Assembly (NCBI GenBank): GCA_945883235.1
Contig: CAMCXF010000014.1
Location: 1-64,000 of the forward strand
Direction of reading: 5' to 3'
Origin: Phenylobacterium deserti
Lineage (GTDB): Bacteria > Pseudomonadota > Alphaproteobacteria > Caulobacterales > Caulobacteraceae
Length of the DNA: 64,000 nucleotides
The position numbers and the translations under genes are program-made. This document shows, piece by piece, positions 53,092 through 62,814 of this stretch; positions within the stretch are counted from its first letter, which is position 1; the number at the start of each line of letters is the position of its first letter. Under the pieces are notes generated by a model that was not told the origin of the DNA, did not search any database, and saw only the letters and a program-made list of their open reading frames with translations.

Positions 53092-53471
53092 TGGTTCTGG
53101 TCGATACCTCAGCCTGGATTGAATGGCTGATGGCGACGCCGACCGGCGGCGCGGTCGCATCCTTGATACCCGCACAGAAGGACTGGCTGGTCCCGACCAT
53201 CATTCAACTTGAACTGGCCAAGTGGCTGACCCGGGAACTGGGCGAGGACCGGGCCGACCAGGTGATCGCTTTCAGCCAGATGTGCCACATAGTCTCGCTA
53301 GACACGAAAATCGCCCTTGCCGCCGCCGATCTCTGCGCGCGGTACCGGCTCGCGACCGCCGACGCCATCATCTACGCCACGGCCCTGGCCCACGAGGCCG
53401 AACTCCTGACCTGCGACGCCCATTTCGAAGGCCTGGAGGGCGTGAGGTATCTGGCGAAGATCGTTGCATGA
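53091..53471 (+). CDS. PIN-domain toxin (VapC family ribonuclease)
   Basis: 126 residues. The acidic metal site of PIN ribonucleases is complete: Asp5 in VLVDTSAWIEWL, Glu41 in IIQLELAKWL, Asp91 in LATADAIIYATAL and Asp109 in ELLTCDAHFEGLEGVRY. VapC toxins cleave tRNA or rRNA at one site to halt translation; the target here is unknown. It is translationally coupled to the AbrB-type antitoxin. Confidence 0.92.
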   Translation: MVLVDTSAWIEWLMATPTGGAVASLIPAQKDWLVPTIIQLELAKWLTRELGEDRADQVIAFSQMCHIVSLDTKIALAAADLCARYRLATADAIIYATALAHEAELLTCDAHFEGLEGVRYLAKIVA

Positions 53472-53500
53472 AATGACTGTGCGGAGCATCAGCCTTTGCT

Positions 53501-53558
53501 GGAACCATCGTCGATGCCGTCGGTGGCCGACAGGCGGCACGGCAGCGGGTCAAGGGGC
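53501..53558 (+). pseudogene. 3' remnant of a second DUF4188 gene
   Basis: 58 bases beginning ggaaccatcgtcgatgccgt match the end of the DUF4188 gene (52707-52763). In the DUF4188 frame both encode GTIV-D-A-(I/V)-GGRQAARQRV-(R/K)-G. Nearly all base differences are silent, and the two amino-acid changes are conservative, so this copy diverged while it was still coding. The rest of that gene is gone; the VapBC pair lies between the intact gene and this relic. Confidence 0.7.
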
Positions 53559-53575
53559 CGCGAGTTGATGCGGCG

Positions 53576-54370
53576 TCAAGTCCGGCGAGCTGTGTAGAGC
53601 ACGGTGACCATGTTGCGGGTGACACGTCCTCCGAACTCCCGCTCGGCGATGTCGACGAGCCCATCCAGCACACGCGCGCGCTCAGACGGACCTAGAGCGG
53701 TGATGTTTGAGAAGGTGCCATAGAGCGCCCGCACGCCTTGGGAGTCGAGTCGCAGGGTCCAGGCGACGCGCTCAACCTTGATTTCAGCGAAGCCAGCAGC
53801 GCCGAACTCGGCAACCCACTTTCCGACATCGTGAGGATCCGGAGTCGCTGATCGAGCACCGCCAAGCATAAATGTCTCAGCAGGCTTTAGCAGGGTCCGG
53901 GTGGCTTCGTGGAAGGGATCTGGCCGGTCAGAATCTCCAAACACGTTCCAACAGGGAGCCCACCATCCGTCCGGCCGTAGCAGTGCACGGACGCGCGCGA
54001 GCGCTGGCTTGGAATCGAGCCAATGGAACGCGGTGAACGCGCACGCGACGTCGAAGTCTGTCTGAGGGATCGGGGCTGTCTCGAACGGCGCATTGATCAC
54101 GCTTAGACGTGGCGATGAGAAGCGTGTCACAAGGAAGGCGGCGAGGCGCTGGTCAGGCTCGACCGTCACAACAGACGAGCCAGTCTTGAGCAGAGGTCCG
54201 GTCGCTGTGCCCGGCCCCGGGCCGATTTCCAGCACCAGCGCACTTTCCAGACCGCAGCGGCGGCGAAGAGTATCCCAAATCTGCTCTGGGTAGCCCGGTC
54301 GCGCGTCCGCATATCCTAACGGGTCAGCGCCGAAAGCCTCGCGTCCAAACTCGCGCGTGACTTCTGTCAA
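53576..54370 (-). CDS. class I SAM-dependent methyltransferase
   Basis: 264 residues. The SAM site motif I is ALVLEIGPGPGTATGPLLKT, followed by VVTVEPDQRLAAFL (acidic residue for the ribose) and DFDVACAFTAFHWLD, the form typical of small-molecule methyltransferases related to trans-aconitate methyltransferase. ATPDPHDVGKWVAEFGAAGF and VERVAWTLRLDSQGVRALYG make up the C-terminal cap. The acceptor is unknown. It ends next to the duplicated DUF4188 piece, and the DAHP synthase gene ends close to its start. Confidence 0.88.
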   Translation of the reverse strand: MTEVTREFGREAFGADPLGYADARPGYPEQIWDTLRRRCGLESALVLEIGPGPGTATGPLLKTGSSVVTVEPDQRLAAFLVTRFSSPRLSVINAPFETAPIPQTDFDVACAFTAFHWLDSKPALARVRALLRPDGWWAPCWNVFGDSDRPDPFHEATRTLLKPAETFMLGGARSATPDPHDVGKWVAEFGAAGFAEIKVERVAWTLRLDSQGVRALYGTFSNITALGPSERARVLDGLVDIAEREFGGRVTRNMVTVLYTARRT

Positions 54371-54371
54371 T

Positions 54372-55751
54372 TCAGATGGCCACCGCCGTCGGCAGCTCCC
54401 CCGCGTCGTCCTTCAGCTTCTCCGCCACCAGGAACGCCAGTTCCAGCGCCTGCTCGCCGTTCAGACGTGGGTCGCAGTGGGTGTGGTAGCGGTCGGCCAG
54501 GTCGCCCTCGCCCACCGCCCGCGCGCCGCCCAGGCATTCGGTGACGTTCTGGCCGGTCATTTCCAGATGCACGCCGCCGGGATGCACGCCCTCGGCCTTG
54601 CAGATCTCGATGAAGCTCTTGACCTCCGACAGGATGCGGTCGAACGGCCGGGTCTTGTAGCCGTTGTTGGCGGTCAGCGTGTTGCCGTGCATGGGATCAA
54701 TCGCCCAGACCACATTGCGGCCGGACGCCTTGGTGGCGTTCACCAGGTCGGGTAACCGCCCGGCGATCTTGTCGGAACCGAACCGGCCATAGAGCGTGAT
54801 CCGCCCGGCCTCGTCCGTCGGGTTCAGCACATCCAGCAGGCGCAGGATGTCGTCACCCTCCATCGTCGGGCCGCACTTGATGCCGATGGGATTGCGGATG
54901 CCGCGGAAGTACTCGACATGCGCCCCATCCAGCTGGCGGGTGCGCTCGCCGATCCACAGCAGGTGCGCCGAGGTGTCGTACCATTCGCCCGAAGTGCTAT
55001 CGACCCGGGTCATGGCCTCCTCGTAGCCCAGCAGCAGGCCCTCGTGGCTGGTGAAGAATTCCACCTGACGCAGGGTGGGCTGGCTCTCGGGCGTGACGCC
55101 GATGGCCTCCATGAACTGCAGGGTCTCGCTGATTTTATCGGCGAACTCGCGGTAGCGCGCGCCCTGCGGGCTGTCGGCCACGAACCCCAGCGTCCAGCGG
55201 TGGATGTTGTGCAAGTCGGCATAGCCGCCGCCCGCAAACGCCCGGATCAGGTTCAGGGTCGAGGACGACTGTGAATAGGCCTGCATCAGCCGTTGCGGAT
55301 CGGGGATCCGCGCTTCAGGCGTGAACTCCATGCCGTTGATGTTGTCGCCGCGATAGGACGGCAACTCGACGCCATCGATGGTTTCCACTGGCGAGGAGCG
55401 CGGCTTGCCGAACTGGCCGGCCATACGCCCCACCTTCACCACCGGCTTTCCGCCCGCGAACGTCAGCACCACCGCCATCTGCAGGATCAGCCGGAACAGG
55501 TCGCGGATGTTATCGGCGTGGAATTCCTTGAAGCTCTCGGCGCAGTCGCCGCCCTGCAACAGAAACGCCTTGCCCGCCGCCACATCGGCCAGCTTGCTCT
55601 TCAGGCGTCGCGCCTCACCTGCAAAAACCAGCGGCGGCATCCGGCGCAGTTCTGTCTCGACGCGCGAAAGCTCGGCCATATCCGGATAGTCGGACGGGAT
55701 GTGCTTTGCGGGCTTCGATCTCCAGGAGGCGGGGTTCCAGTGTTCAGTCAT
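54372..55751 (-). CDS. class II 3-deoxy-7-phosphoheptulonate synthase
   Basis: 459 residues of the plant-like class II (AroA-II) DAHP synthase family, which joins phosphoenolpyruvate and erythrose-4-phosphate as the first step of the shikimate pathway. [20 protein letters not shown] holds the metal-binding Cys, and [20 protein letters not shown] and [20 protein letters not shown] are signatures of the class, with the second carrying the conserved His. The metal-binding Glu and Asp are in [18 protein letters not shown] and the [20 protein letters not shown] end. Class II enzymes are the usual form in Caulobacterales. Confidence 0.95.
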   Translation of the reverse strand: MTEHWNPASWRSKPAKHIPSDYPDMAELSRVETELRRMPPLVFAGEARRLKSKLADVAAGKAFLLQGGDCAESFKEFHADNIRDLFRLILQMAVVLTFAGGKPVVKVGRMAGQFGKPRSSPVETIDGVELPSYRGDNINGMEFTPEARIPDPQRLMQAYSQSSSTLNLIRAFAGGGYADLHNIHRWTLGFVADSPQGARYREFADKISETLQFMEAIGVTPESQPTLRQVEFFTSHEGLLLGYEEAMTRVDSTSGEWYDTSAHLLWIGERTRQLDGAHVEYFRGIRNPIGIKCGPTMEGDDILRLLDVLNPTDEAGRITLYGRFGSDKIAGRLPDLVNATKASGRNVVWAIDPMHGNTLTANNGYKTRPFDRILSEVKSFIEICKAEGVHPGGVHLEMTGQNVTECLGGARAVGEGDLADRYHTHCDPRLNGEQALELAFLVAEKLKDDAGELPTAVAI

Positions 55752-55833
55752 GGCTCTAACGTCAACAACCGCCGGGGTTTCGGCGGGCCGGGCGTTTTAC
55801 GCGCATTGTCACGCGGCGTCGACGGGGTTGAAC

Positions 55834-57012
55834 TCAGCGGTTCGCGGGCTGGGTTTCCGCAAGGGCTGCGACCACGGCGACCAGGGCCGCCAGCGCCAGC
55901 CACCATTCCTGCCAGACTCCGAAACTGACCAGTCCGAAGAACAGATAGACCGCCACCGATCCCGCCGTGCCCGCCGTCAGCAGACTCCGCTCATCGCGGG
56001 CGAGGCGGCGAAACACAAAGGCCCAGGTCAGGGCGGCCAGCACCGCGCCCACGGCGCCGAGCTCCAACCAGATCTGCAGCGCTCCATTATGCGGATGCAG
56101 CTGGATCTCCGGACTGAACGCGCGGCTGGCGTCGAGACCCCAGCCGCGCCAGGGATGGTCAGCAATGCGCCCCATGGTGAACGCCCAGTAGCCCATGCGC
56201 TGATCCCACGAGGTCGGCAGGTGCGCGCCTGTGCCGGCCATGCGAACCGCCAGGATCAGCAGGGGCATGACCAGCATCATCCCGGCTGCGGCCAGTCCCA
56301 TGGCCTTCGGTGCCGAGCGGGGCCAGATCCAGACGGTAGCACCGACGCCGAGCGCCAGTCCGACGGCCAGAACCGGCGCGTCTGACAGAAACCCCTGTGC
56401 CAGAACTGCCGTGCCCACGGCCATCGGGACTGCAAGCCACAAAGGTGCCCCGGCCCGCAGGCCCGCGACCGCCGCGACCGGCCAGATCAACGCCAGCACG
56501 AAGCTGCCCTGCGCGATGTTCTTACGGCCAAGATCAGGCCGGATCGGATCCTCAATCAGCACCCTCAGCGTCCCGTAGACGCCGCCGCCGGTGAAAGCCT
56601 CCAGCAGCAGCAGACAGCCATAGGCCGCCAGGCCCCAGGCCAAAATCCGCAGCGCCAGACCCGCAATGGCCGGGTCAGCCCGTCGCGCGCCACACCAGGC
56701 CGCGAAATAGAGCGGCAGTTGCACGGCCAGCTTCAGAGCCACGCTGTCTTCCACCACCTGCGCCCGCTGAGCCGTCCAGAGCGTCGAAAATCCTGCCCAG
56801 GCCAGCCCCAGCAACAGGATGATCGCCAGCGGCGTCTGGCGCGCGGGGATCCGGACAGCCGGCAGGCACAACAGCCCCGCGAGCGCCATCAGCGCCGCAA
56901 AACCAAGCGGCCCCAGCCAGGCCATCCACGGCGTCAGGCCGGCCACACCCACCATCACCCAGCCGCACCACGCACCCAGGCCGTCGCGCGTCGGGACGCC
57001 CTCCGCCGTCAC
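55834..57012 (-). CDS. O-antigen ligase family protein
   Basis: 392 residues from GTG 57012, which overlaps the gor stop as GTGA. About ten transmembrane helices are predicted, with one large periplasmic loop, around residues 245-310, containing LPTSWDQRMGYWAFTMGRIA and DHPWRGWGLDASRAFSPEIQ, then LHPHNGALQIWLELGAVG. The GWGLDASR and HPHN pattern is the Wzy_C/WaaL signature. The substrate could be a surface polysaccharide or lipopolysaccharide; no glycan cluster is nearby. The coupling to gor is unusual. Confidence 0.85.
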   Translation of the reverse strand: MTAEGVPTRDGLGAWCGWVMVGVAGLTPWMAWLGPLGFAALMALAGLLCLPAVRIPARQTPLAIILLLGLAWAGFSTLWTAQRAQVVEDSVALKLAVQLPLYFAAWCGARRADPAIAGLALRILAWGLAAYGCLLLLEAFTGGGVYGTLRVLIEDPIRPDLGRKNIAQGSFVLALIWPVAAVAGLRAGAPLWLAVPMAVGTAVLAQGFLSDAPVLAVGLALGVGATVWIWPRSAPKAMGLAAAGMMLVMPLLILAVRMAGTGAHLPTSWDQRMGYWAFTMGRIADHPWRGWGLDASRAFSPEIQLHPHNGALQIWLELGAVGAVLAALTWAFVFRRLARDERSLLTAGTAGSVAVYLFFGLVSFGVWQEWWLALAALVAVVAALAETQPANR

Positions 57013-58391
57013 GCCACCGCGCCCAGAGACGGCGGTGCCACCTTGTCGCGCATGGTCACCAGTTCCTCGGCCAGTGTCGGATGGACGGCGCAGGTGGAAT
57101 CCCACTGGGGTTTGGTCACACCCATCTTCATGGCGATGGCGGCCATCTGGATGATTTCAGGACCGTCAGGCGCCACCACATGGCAGCCCAGGATCCGCTC
57201 ACTGCCCTGCTCCACCACCAGCTTGATCATCGCCCGCTGGTGGCCGCCGTAGAAGGTTTCCTTCATAGGCCGGAACTTCGACAGATAGATGTCGACCTTG
57301 CCGTACTGGTGCCGCGCGTCCGCCTCCGACAGGCCGACCGAGCCGATCTGCGGCTGGGTGAAGACAGCGGACGCCACCATTTCATGATCGAACGTCGTCG
57401 GGTTGTCGAAGAATTCGGTCTGGGCAAAGGCTGCGCCCTCGCGGATCGCTACCGGGGTCAGGTTGATCCGGTCGGTGACGTCGCCCACCGCCCAGATGTT
57501 CTCGACGTTGCTGCGCGAATAGGCGTCGACCTTGACCGCGCCATTTTCGCTGAGCGCGACCCCGGCGGCATCAAGCCCGAGCCCTTCGGTGTAGGGTTCC
57601 CGACCCAGCGCAAACATCACCACGTCGGCGGTTGTCCCATGTCCGTCGGTGCAGGTGCTGACCAGACCATCGGCGGTCTTCTCGATGGCGCTGATCCGGG
57701 TGCCAAGCCGCACCTTGATACCACGGGCCTCCATCTCCTCGGCCAAATGGCTGCGGATATCGTCATCAAAGCCGCGCAGTACGTTCGGACCACGGTGAAT
57801 CACCGTAGTATCCACGCCAAGGCCGTTGAAAATACAGGCAAACTCTAGCGCGATATAGCCGCCGCCCGCCACCACGATACTTTTGGGCAACTGCTCCAGA
57901 TGGAAGGCTTCATTGGAGGTAATGGCGTGTTCAATACCGGCCACATCGCCCGGCATCCAGGGTCGTCCACCGGTCGCGATCAGGATCTTGGCCGCCGTCA
58001 CTGTCCCGTGGCCTTCGATCTCGATCGTGTGGCTTCCGGTCAGGCGTGCCTTGCCGTGGATCAGTTCGGCCCCGGCGTTCTGCAGATTGCGCACATAGAT
58101 GCCGGACAGCCGCGCGATCTCGATGTCCTTGGCCATCAGGAAGCGCGGCCAGTCAAAGGTGGTATCGCCGATGTCCCAACCATAGCCCCTCGCCGTCTCA
58201 AAAGACTTTGAATATTCAGAGGCATACACCATGAACTTCTTGGGCACACAGCCGCGGATGACGCAGGTACCGCCCACCCGGCTCTCCTCGGCCACGGCAA
58301 CGCGAGCGCCGGACATCGCCGCAAGCCTGGCCGCGCGCACGCCACCCGATCCGGCGCCAATCACGAAGAGGTCGTAGTCGTAATCCGCCAC
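57009..58391 (-). CDS. gor: glutathione-disulfide reductase
   Basis: 460 residues. FAD-binding start LFVIGAGSGGVRAARLAAMS, redox-active disulfide in VGGTCVIRGCVPKKFMVYAS, NADP-binding VVAGGGYIALEFACIFNGLG, and the C-terminal catalytic His-Glu in AVHPTLAEELVTM. The enzyme keeps glutathione reduced for the glutathione transferase and peroxidase encoded in the same window. It starts 10 bases after the rpiA stop and overlaps the O-antigen-ligase-family gene. Confidence 0.95.
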   Translation of the reverse strand: MADYDYDLFVIGAGSGGVRAARLAAMSGARVAVAEESRVGGTCVIRGCVPKKFMVYASEYSKSFETARGYGWDIGDTTFDWPRFLMAKDIEIARLSGIYVRNLQNAGAELIHGKARLTGSHTIEIEGHGTVTAAKILIATGGRPWMPGDVAGIEHAITSNEAFHLEQLPKSIVVAGGGYIALEFACIFNGLGVDTTVIHRGPNVLRGFDDDIRSHLAEEMEARGIKVRLGTRISAIEKTADGLVSTCTDGHGTTADVVMFALGREPYTEGLGLDAAGVALSENGAVKVDAYSRSNVENIWAVGDVTDRINLTPVAIREGAAFAQTEFFDNPTTFDHEMVASAVFTQPQIGSVGLSEADARHQYGKVDIYLSKFRPMKETFYGGHQRAMIKLVVEQGSERILGCHVVAPDGPEIIQMAAIAMKMGVTKPQWDSTCAVHPTLAEELVTMRDKVAPPSLGAVA

Positions 58392-58401
58392 AGATTGGCT
58401 C

Positions 58402-59088
58402 CTAAGGTTCGAATTCCATCACGCCGTCCGGGCCGCCGACCAGCGCCAGGTCCGCCAGATCCAGAAACAGTCCATGCTCGACCACGCCGGTGACGCTCTT
58501 CAGCGCTGCCGCAAGGGCTGCGGGTTCCTCGATCCGCCCGCAGGCCGCATCATAGATCAGGTTGCCGCCATCGGTTTTGACCGGTTCGCCATCCCGGCGG
58601 CGCAACATCGGGGCCACCCCCAGATCAAACTCCGCAAGCGCGTCACAGATCCTGAGCGCCGTGGTTTTGTGGCCATAAGCCACCACTTCGATCGGCAGCA
58701 AAAACTTGCCCAGCGTTTTCACACGTTTGGCGGCATCAGCGATCACCACGCAGCGGCTCGACGCCTCCCAGACCAGCTTCTCACGCAGCAACGCCGCCCC
58801 ACCGCCCTTGATCAGCGACAGGCCGGGTCCGATCTCGTCGGCGCCGTCGACCGTCAGGTCGATGGTCCGGGTCTCTCCCAGCTCACCGATGCGGATGCCC
58901 AGACCGGCGGCTAGCTCCTCCGTGGCTTTCGATGTCGGCACACCGATGATGTTGAGCTTCCGCGCCGCCAATGCCCGCACAAACCAGACGGCCGTCGATC
59001 CCGTGCCCAGACCCACGATCATGCCTGTTTCAACCAGCGCCGCCGCCGCCTCGCCCGCCGCCCGCTTCTGGCCGTCAACGTCGATCAT
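58402..59088 (-). CDS. rpiA: ribose-5-phosphate isomerase A
   Basis: 228 residues. The phosphate-binding [19 protein letters not shown] and the catalytic region [20 protein letters not shown] followed by [12 protein letters not shown] are both intact, with Asp, Lys and Glu of the active site. It interconverts ribose-5-phosphate and ribulose-5-phosphate in the pentose phosphate pathway. The start overlaps the glmU stop by 4 bases (ATGA). Confidence 0.96.
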   Translation of the reverse strand: MIDVDGQKRAAGEAAAALVETGMIVGLGTGSTAVWFVRALAARKLNIIGVPTSKATEELAAGLGIRIGELGETRTIDLTVDGADEIGPGLSLIKGGGAALLREKLVWEASSRCVVIADAAKRVKTLGKFLLPIEVVAYGHKTTALRICDALAEFDLGVAPMLRRRDGEPVKTDGGNLIYDAACGRIEEPAALAAALKSVTGVVEHGLFLDLADLALVGGPDGVMEFEP

Positions 59089-60440
59089 GATTTGGCAGCC
59101 GCCTTCTTCGCGCCCATCACCTGCCGGAGCCGCGCCGCCCAGCCGGACTTCTCGACCTGGGTCCCGCGCTCCAGCGCAAGGGCGTCTGCCGCCACATCCT
59201 TCGTAATCACTGAACCTGAGCCGATGTAGGCACCGGCCCCCACCGAAATCGGCGCGACCAACGCAGTATTCGAGCCCACAAACGCGCCTGCGCCCACGTG
59301 CGTGTCGTGTTTAAAGAAGCCATCGTAGTTACAAAAGATCGTCCCGGCCCCGATGTTCGCGCCCGCGCCCACCGAGCCGTCGCCGAGGTAACTCAGATGG
59401 TTGGCTTTGGCCCCCTTGCCCACCGTCACCTTCTTCACTTCCACAAAGTTGCCGATATGGGCCTCCTCGCCGATGTCGGCGCCGGGCCGCAGCCGGGCAT
59501 AGGGCCCGACCAGCGCTCCAGCGCGCACGAGCGCGCCCTCAAGATGGCTGAACGCCCGGATGACCGCCCCGGCCTCCACCGTCACGCCGGGACCAAACAC
59601 AACATAGGGCTCCACAGTCGCACCAGGCGCCAACCGCGTGTCCCACGACAGATGAACCGTCTCCGGTGCCGGCATGGCCACGCCCTCGGCCAGAAAATGC
59701 TCGCGCCGCCGCCGTTGAAAGATCGCCTCGGCCTGCGACAGCTGCATCTGGGTGTCGGCCCCCATCACCGCCGACTCCGGCGCGATGTTGGCGCGGACCA
59801 CCGCGTCGTCGTGCGTCGCCTCGGCGATGATGTCGGTGATGAAGTACTCACCCTTGGGATTGTCGTTCTTGACCCGCCCCAGCCAGCGGAACAGGTCGGC
59901 CCGATCCGCCACATACATCCCGCCATTGCACAGCTTCACGGACCGGACCTCGTCGGTCGACTGGCTGGGCTCGACGATCCGCATCACGTGACCATCCGCA
60001 CCGCGCAGGATCCGACCGTACAGCAACGGGTCCTGCGGCTCGAAACCCATGATCGCCAGTGCCGTGCCCTTGGCCCTGAGCGTAAACAGGTGCTCCAGGT
60101 CCTGGGCGGTCAGCAGGGGGCAATCGCCGTTCACCACCAGCACATCGCCGGCAAAGTCGGCCAGCGCATCGCGCGCCGCCAGCACCGCATGGCCGGTGCC
60201 CAGCGGCGGATCCTGCAGAACCGCCGCACTTTCGCCCAGACGACTGACAACCAGCGCCCGCACCTCGGGGCTATGGTTACCGACCACCACGTGGATACGG
60301 TCGCAGCCGGCGGCCACGACGGTGTCGATCACCCGGTCCAGCAGGCTGCGCCCACCCACCTTGTGCAACACCTTCGGGATCGGCGACTTCATCCGTGTGC
60401 CCTGGCCAGCGGCCATGATCACGGCAGCGCGTGCGGTCAT
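59085..60440 (-). CDS. glmU: bifunctional GlcNAc-1-P uridyltransferase / GlcN-1-P acetyltransferase
   Basis: 451 residues. GlmU makes UDP-GlcNAc for peptidoglycan and lipopolysaccharide. The N-terminal pyrophosphorylase has [20 protein letters not shown] (residues 5-24) and [19 protein letters not shown]. The C-terminal left-handed beta-helix begins with the hexapeptide repeats and holds the acetyltransferase site [20 protein letters not shown] and [20 protein letters not shown]. It is the first gene of glmU-rpiA-gor, divergent from the M28 peptidase gene. Confidence 0.97.
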   Translation of the reverse strand: MTARAAVIMAAGQGTRMKSPIPKVLHKVGGRSLLDRVIDTVVAAGCDRIHVVVGNHSPEVRALVVSRLGESAAVLQDPPLGTGHAVLAARDALADFAGDVLVVNGDCPLLTAQDLEHLFTLRAKGTALAIMGFEPQDPLLYGRILRGADGHVMRIVEPSQSTDEVRSVKLCNGGMYVADRADLFRWLGRVKNDNPKGEYFITDIIAEATHDDAVVRANIAPESAVMGADTQMQLSQAEAIFQRRRREHFLAEGVAMPAPETVHLSWDTRLAPGATVEPYVVFGPGVTVEAGAVIRAFSHLEGALVRAGALVGPYARLRPGADIGEEAHIGNFVEVKKVTVGKGAKANHLSYLGDGSVGAGANIGAGTIFCNYDGFFKHDTHVGAGAFVGSNTALVAPISVGAGAYIGSGSVITKDVAADALALERGTQVEKSGWAARLRQVMGAKKAAAKS

Positions 60441-60552
60441 TCAGCTCTCCCCGAGCGATTTGTGAGTCTGTTTGCAACGACCGACTTAGCAAGCCTTGTG
60501 GCGGGGCGCGAGAAACAGCTAGCTTGCCGCCGCCCAGCCCTCGAGGAAATCC

Positions 60553-62814
60553 ATGACAATTCGATCGCGCCTGCCCGCCCTCCTCTGCGCCTGCGCCCTC
60601 GGAGCCCTCGCGCCGTTCTCGGCGCAGGCCGCACCGGACAAGGCGCTGGAGGCCCGATTCGATGCCCTGATCGACCCTGCCCTGATGGGCTCATGGCTCA
60701 AGACCATGTCCGCCCAACCGATCCACGTCGGTGCGCCGCACAACAAGGCCAACGCCGAGATGACCCTGGCCCAGTTCAAATCCTGGGGATGGGATGCGAA
60801 GATGGAGGTCTTCCAGGTCCTCTACCCGACGCCCCTTGAGGTGAAGCTGGAACTGGTTACCGGCCCCGGCGCACCGTTCAAGGCCACATTGTCCGAGCCC
60901 CCGATCCCCGGCGACGACACCTCCACCCGCATCAAGGACGAACTCCCCGCTTATGTCGCCTTCCAGGGCGACGGCGATGTCACCGCCCCGCTGGTCTATG
61001 TGAACTACGGCATGCCCGCCGACTACGACGCGCTGGAAAGGCTCGGCATCTCGGTAAAAGGCAAGATCGCCATCGCCCGCTACGGTGCCGGTTGGCGTGG
61101 CCTGAAGCCCAAGCTGGCCCAGGAACACGGCGCGGTCGGCGCGATCATCTATTCCGATCCCCGCGACGACGGCTATTCCACCGACGACGTCTATCCCAGG
61201 GGCGCGGCGCGTCCGCCTGGCGGTTTCCAGCGGGGTTCGGTCGCCGACATGACCACCTTCCCCGGTGACCCGACCACGCCGGGCTATGGCTCTACGAAAG
61301 ACGCCAAGCGGGTATCCCGCCAGGACGCCGAGACCATCCTGAAAATTCCCACCCTGCCGATCTCTTATGGCGACGCCCAGGTGCTGCTGAAGGCCCTGAC
61401 CGGCCCCGTCGCCCCCGCCGCCTGGCGCGGCGGACTGCCGATCACCTACCACGTGGGCGGTGGCGACGACGCCAAGGTCCACCTCAAGGTGCTCTCCGAC
61501 TGGAGCCTCAAACCCGCCTGGAACGTCATCGCGACGCTCAAAGGCCGCGAACGGCCCGACGAATGGGTGATGCGCGGCAATCACCGCGACGGCTGGGTGT
61601 TCGGCGCGTCCGATCCCCTCTCCGGCCACGTGGCGATGATGAACGAGGCCAAGGCCCTGGGTGCCCTGGCCAAGGCCGGCTGGAAGCCCAAGCGCACCAT
61701 CGTCTACACCAGCTGGGACGCCGAGGAGCCGATGCTGCTGGGCTCCACCGAATGGGCCGAAACCCACGCCGCCGAACTCAAGAAAAAGGCCGTGATCTAC
61801 ATCAACTCCGACAGCAACGGCCGGGGTTTCCTGGGGGTCGGCGGCAGCCATGCCTACCAGCACTTCGTCAATCAGGTTTCAGCCGACGTCACCGATCCCC
61901 AGACCGGCGTCTCCGTGCGTGATCGCCTGCGGGCCGCGTTGGCCGTGCAGGGCGTCGAGCAACCTGCCAACCCGCGCGCGACGGCGCTCGGCAGGATTGC
62001 CGCTGATCCGAGCCTGGACTTGCCCATCGACGCCCTGGGCTCCGGCTCCGACTACTCTTCCTTCCTGCAACACCTGGGTCTCGCCGCGATCAACCTGGGC
62101 TTCGGCGGCGAGGGCGAGAGCGGCGGCGTCTATCACTCCGCCTACGACACCTACGAGCACCACAGCCGCTTCGTGGACCCCGGCCACGCCTATGCCGGTG
62201 CCCTGGCCAAGGTCGCCGGGCGGATGGTGATGCGGCTGGCCGACGCCGAGACGCCACAGCAACGCTACGGCGATTTCGCCGCCACCGTGGCCGGATACCT
62301 GACCGAGGTGAAGGCGCTGGCCGATAATCGCCGCGACGAAGCGATGGCGCGCACCCGCCTGCTGGCCGCAGGGGCCTACCGCCTCGCCGATGATCCGACG
62401 GTGTCACGCGGCGACCCGCCGCCACTTGCACCGTCCCCAAAGCTGGACTTCGCCGCCATGGACGCAGGCCTGGCCCGCCTGGAGGTCGCCGCCGCCAGTT
62501 TCGACATGGCTTTGGCGTCAAAGGGCGCAAACCTGACCCCTGCCCAGAAATCCCGACTGGACGCCGCCATCCTGCCGCTCGAACAGCGCCTGCTTCGCGA
62601 AAAGGGCCTGCCCTTCCGCCCCTGGTACAAGAACATGATCTATGCCCCCGGCCGCTTCACCGGCTACGGTGCCAAGACCCTGCCCGGCATCCGCGAAGCC
62701 ATCGAGGAACGCCGCTTCGACGACGCTACCACCTACATCGCCCTCACCGCCCTGGCGATCACCGACTACGCCACCGGACTGGATGCGGCGACCGCGGTGA
62801 TAAATGGCGGGTAG
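60553..62814 (+). CDS. secreted M28 family peptidase (glutamate carboxypeptidase II-like)
   Basis: 753 residues. A Sec signal (RLPALLCACALGALAPFSAQ then AAP) directs export. The layout is that of PSMA/glutamate carboxypeptidase II: a PA domain near residues 130-230 (GAVGAIIYSDPRDDGYST), the zinc peptidase core, and a transferrin-receptor-like dimerisation domain from about residue 620. The di-zinc ligands are H-x-D in GNHRDGWVFGASDPLSGH, Glu-Glu in SWDAEEPMLLGSTEW, Asp in INSDSNGRGF and His in GGVYHSAYDTYEHHSRF. It probably trims peptides or N-acylated dipeptides in the periplasm or outside. Confidence 0.93.
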   Translation: MTIRSRLPALLCACALGALAPFSAQAAPDKALEARFDALIDPALMGSWLKTMSAQPIHVGAPHNKANAEMTLAQFKSWGWDAKMEVFQVLYPTPLEVKLELVTGPGAPFKATLSEPPIPGDDTSTRIKDELPAYVAFQGDGDVTAPLVYVNYGMPADYDALERLGISVKGKIAIARYGAGWRGLKPKLAQEHGAVGAIIYSDPRDDGYSTDDVYPRGAARPPGGFQRGSVADMTTFPGDPTTPGYGSTKDAKRVSRQDAETILKIPTLPISYGDAQVLLKALTGPVAPAAWRGGLPITYHVGGGDDAKVHLKVLSDWSLKPAWNVIATLKGRERPDEWVMRGNHRDGWVFGASDPLSGHVAMMNEAKALGALAKAGWKPKRTIVYTSWDAEEPMLLGSTEWAETHAAELKKKAVIYINSDSNGRGFLGVGGSHAYQHFVNQVSADVTDPQTGVSVRDRLRAALAVQGVEQPANPRATALGRIAADPSLDLPIDALGSGSDYSSFLQHLGLAAINLGFGGEGESGGVYHSAYDTYEHHSRFVDPGHAYAGALAKVAGRMVMRLADAETPQQRYGDFAATVAGYLTEVKALADNRRDEAMARTRLLAAGAYRLADDPTVSRGDPPPLAPSPKLDFAAMDAGLARLEVAAASFDMALASKGANLTPAQKSRLDAAILPLEQRLLREKGLPFRPWYKNMIYAPGRFTGYGAKTLPGIREAIEERRFDDATTYIALTALAITDYATGLDAATAVINGG

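Noticed and set aside
59298-60839. A 513-codon open frame on the plus strand
   Set aside because: It runs antisense through glmU and into another frame of the M28 peptidase gene. Both of those genes are unambiguous.
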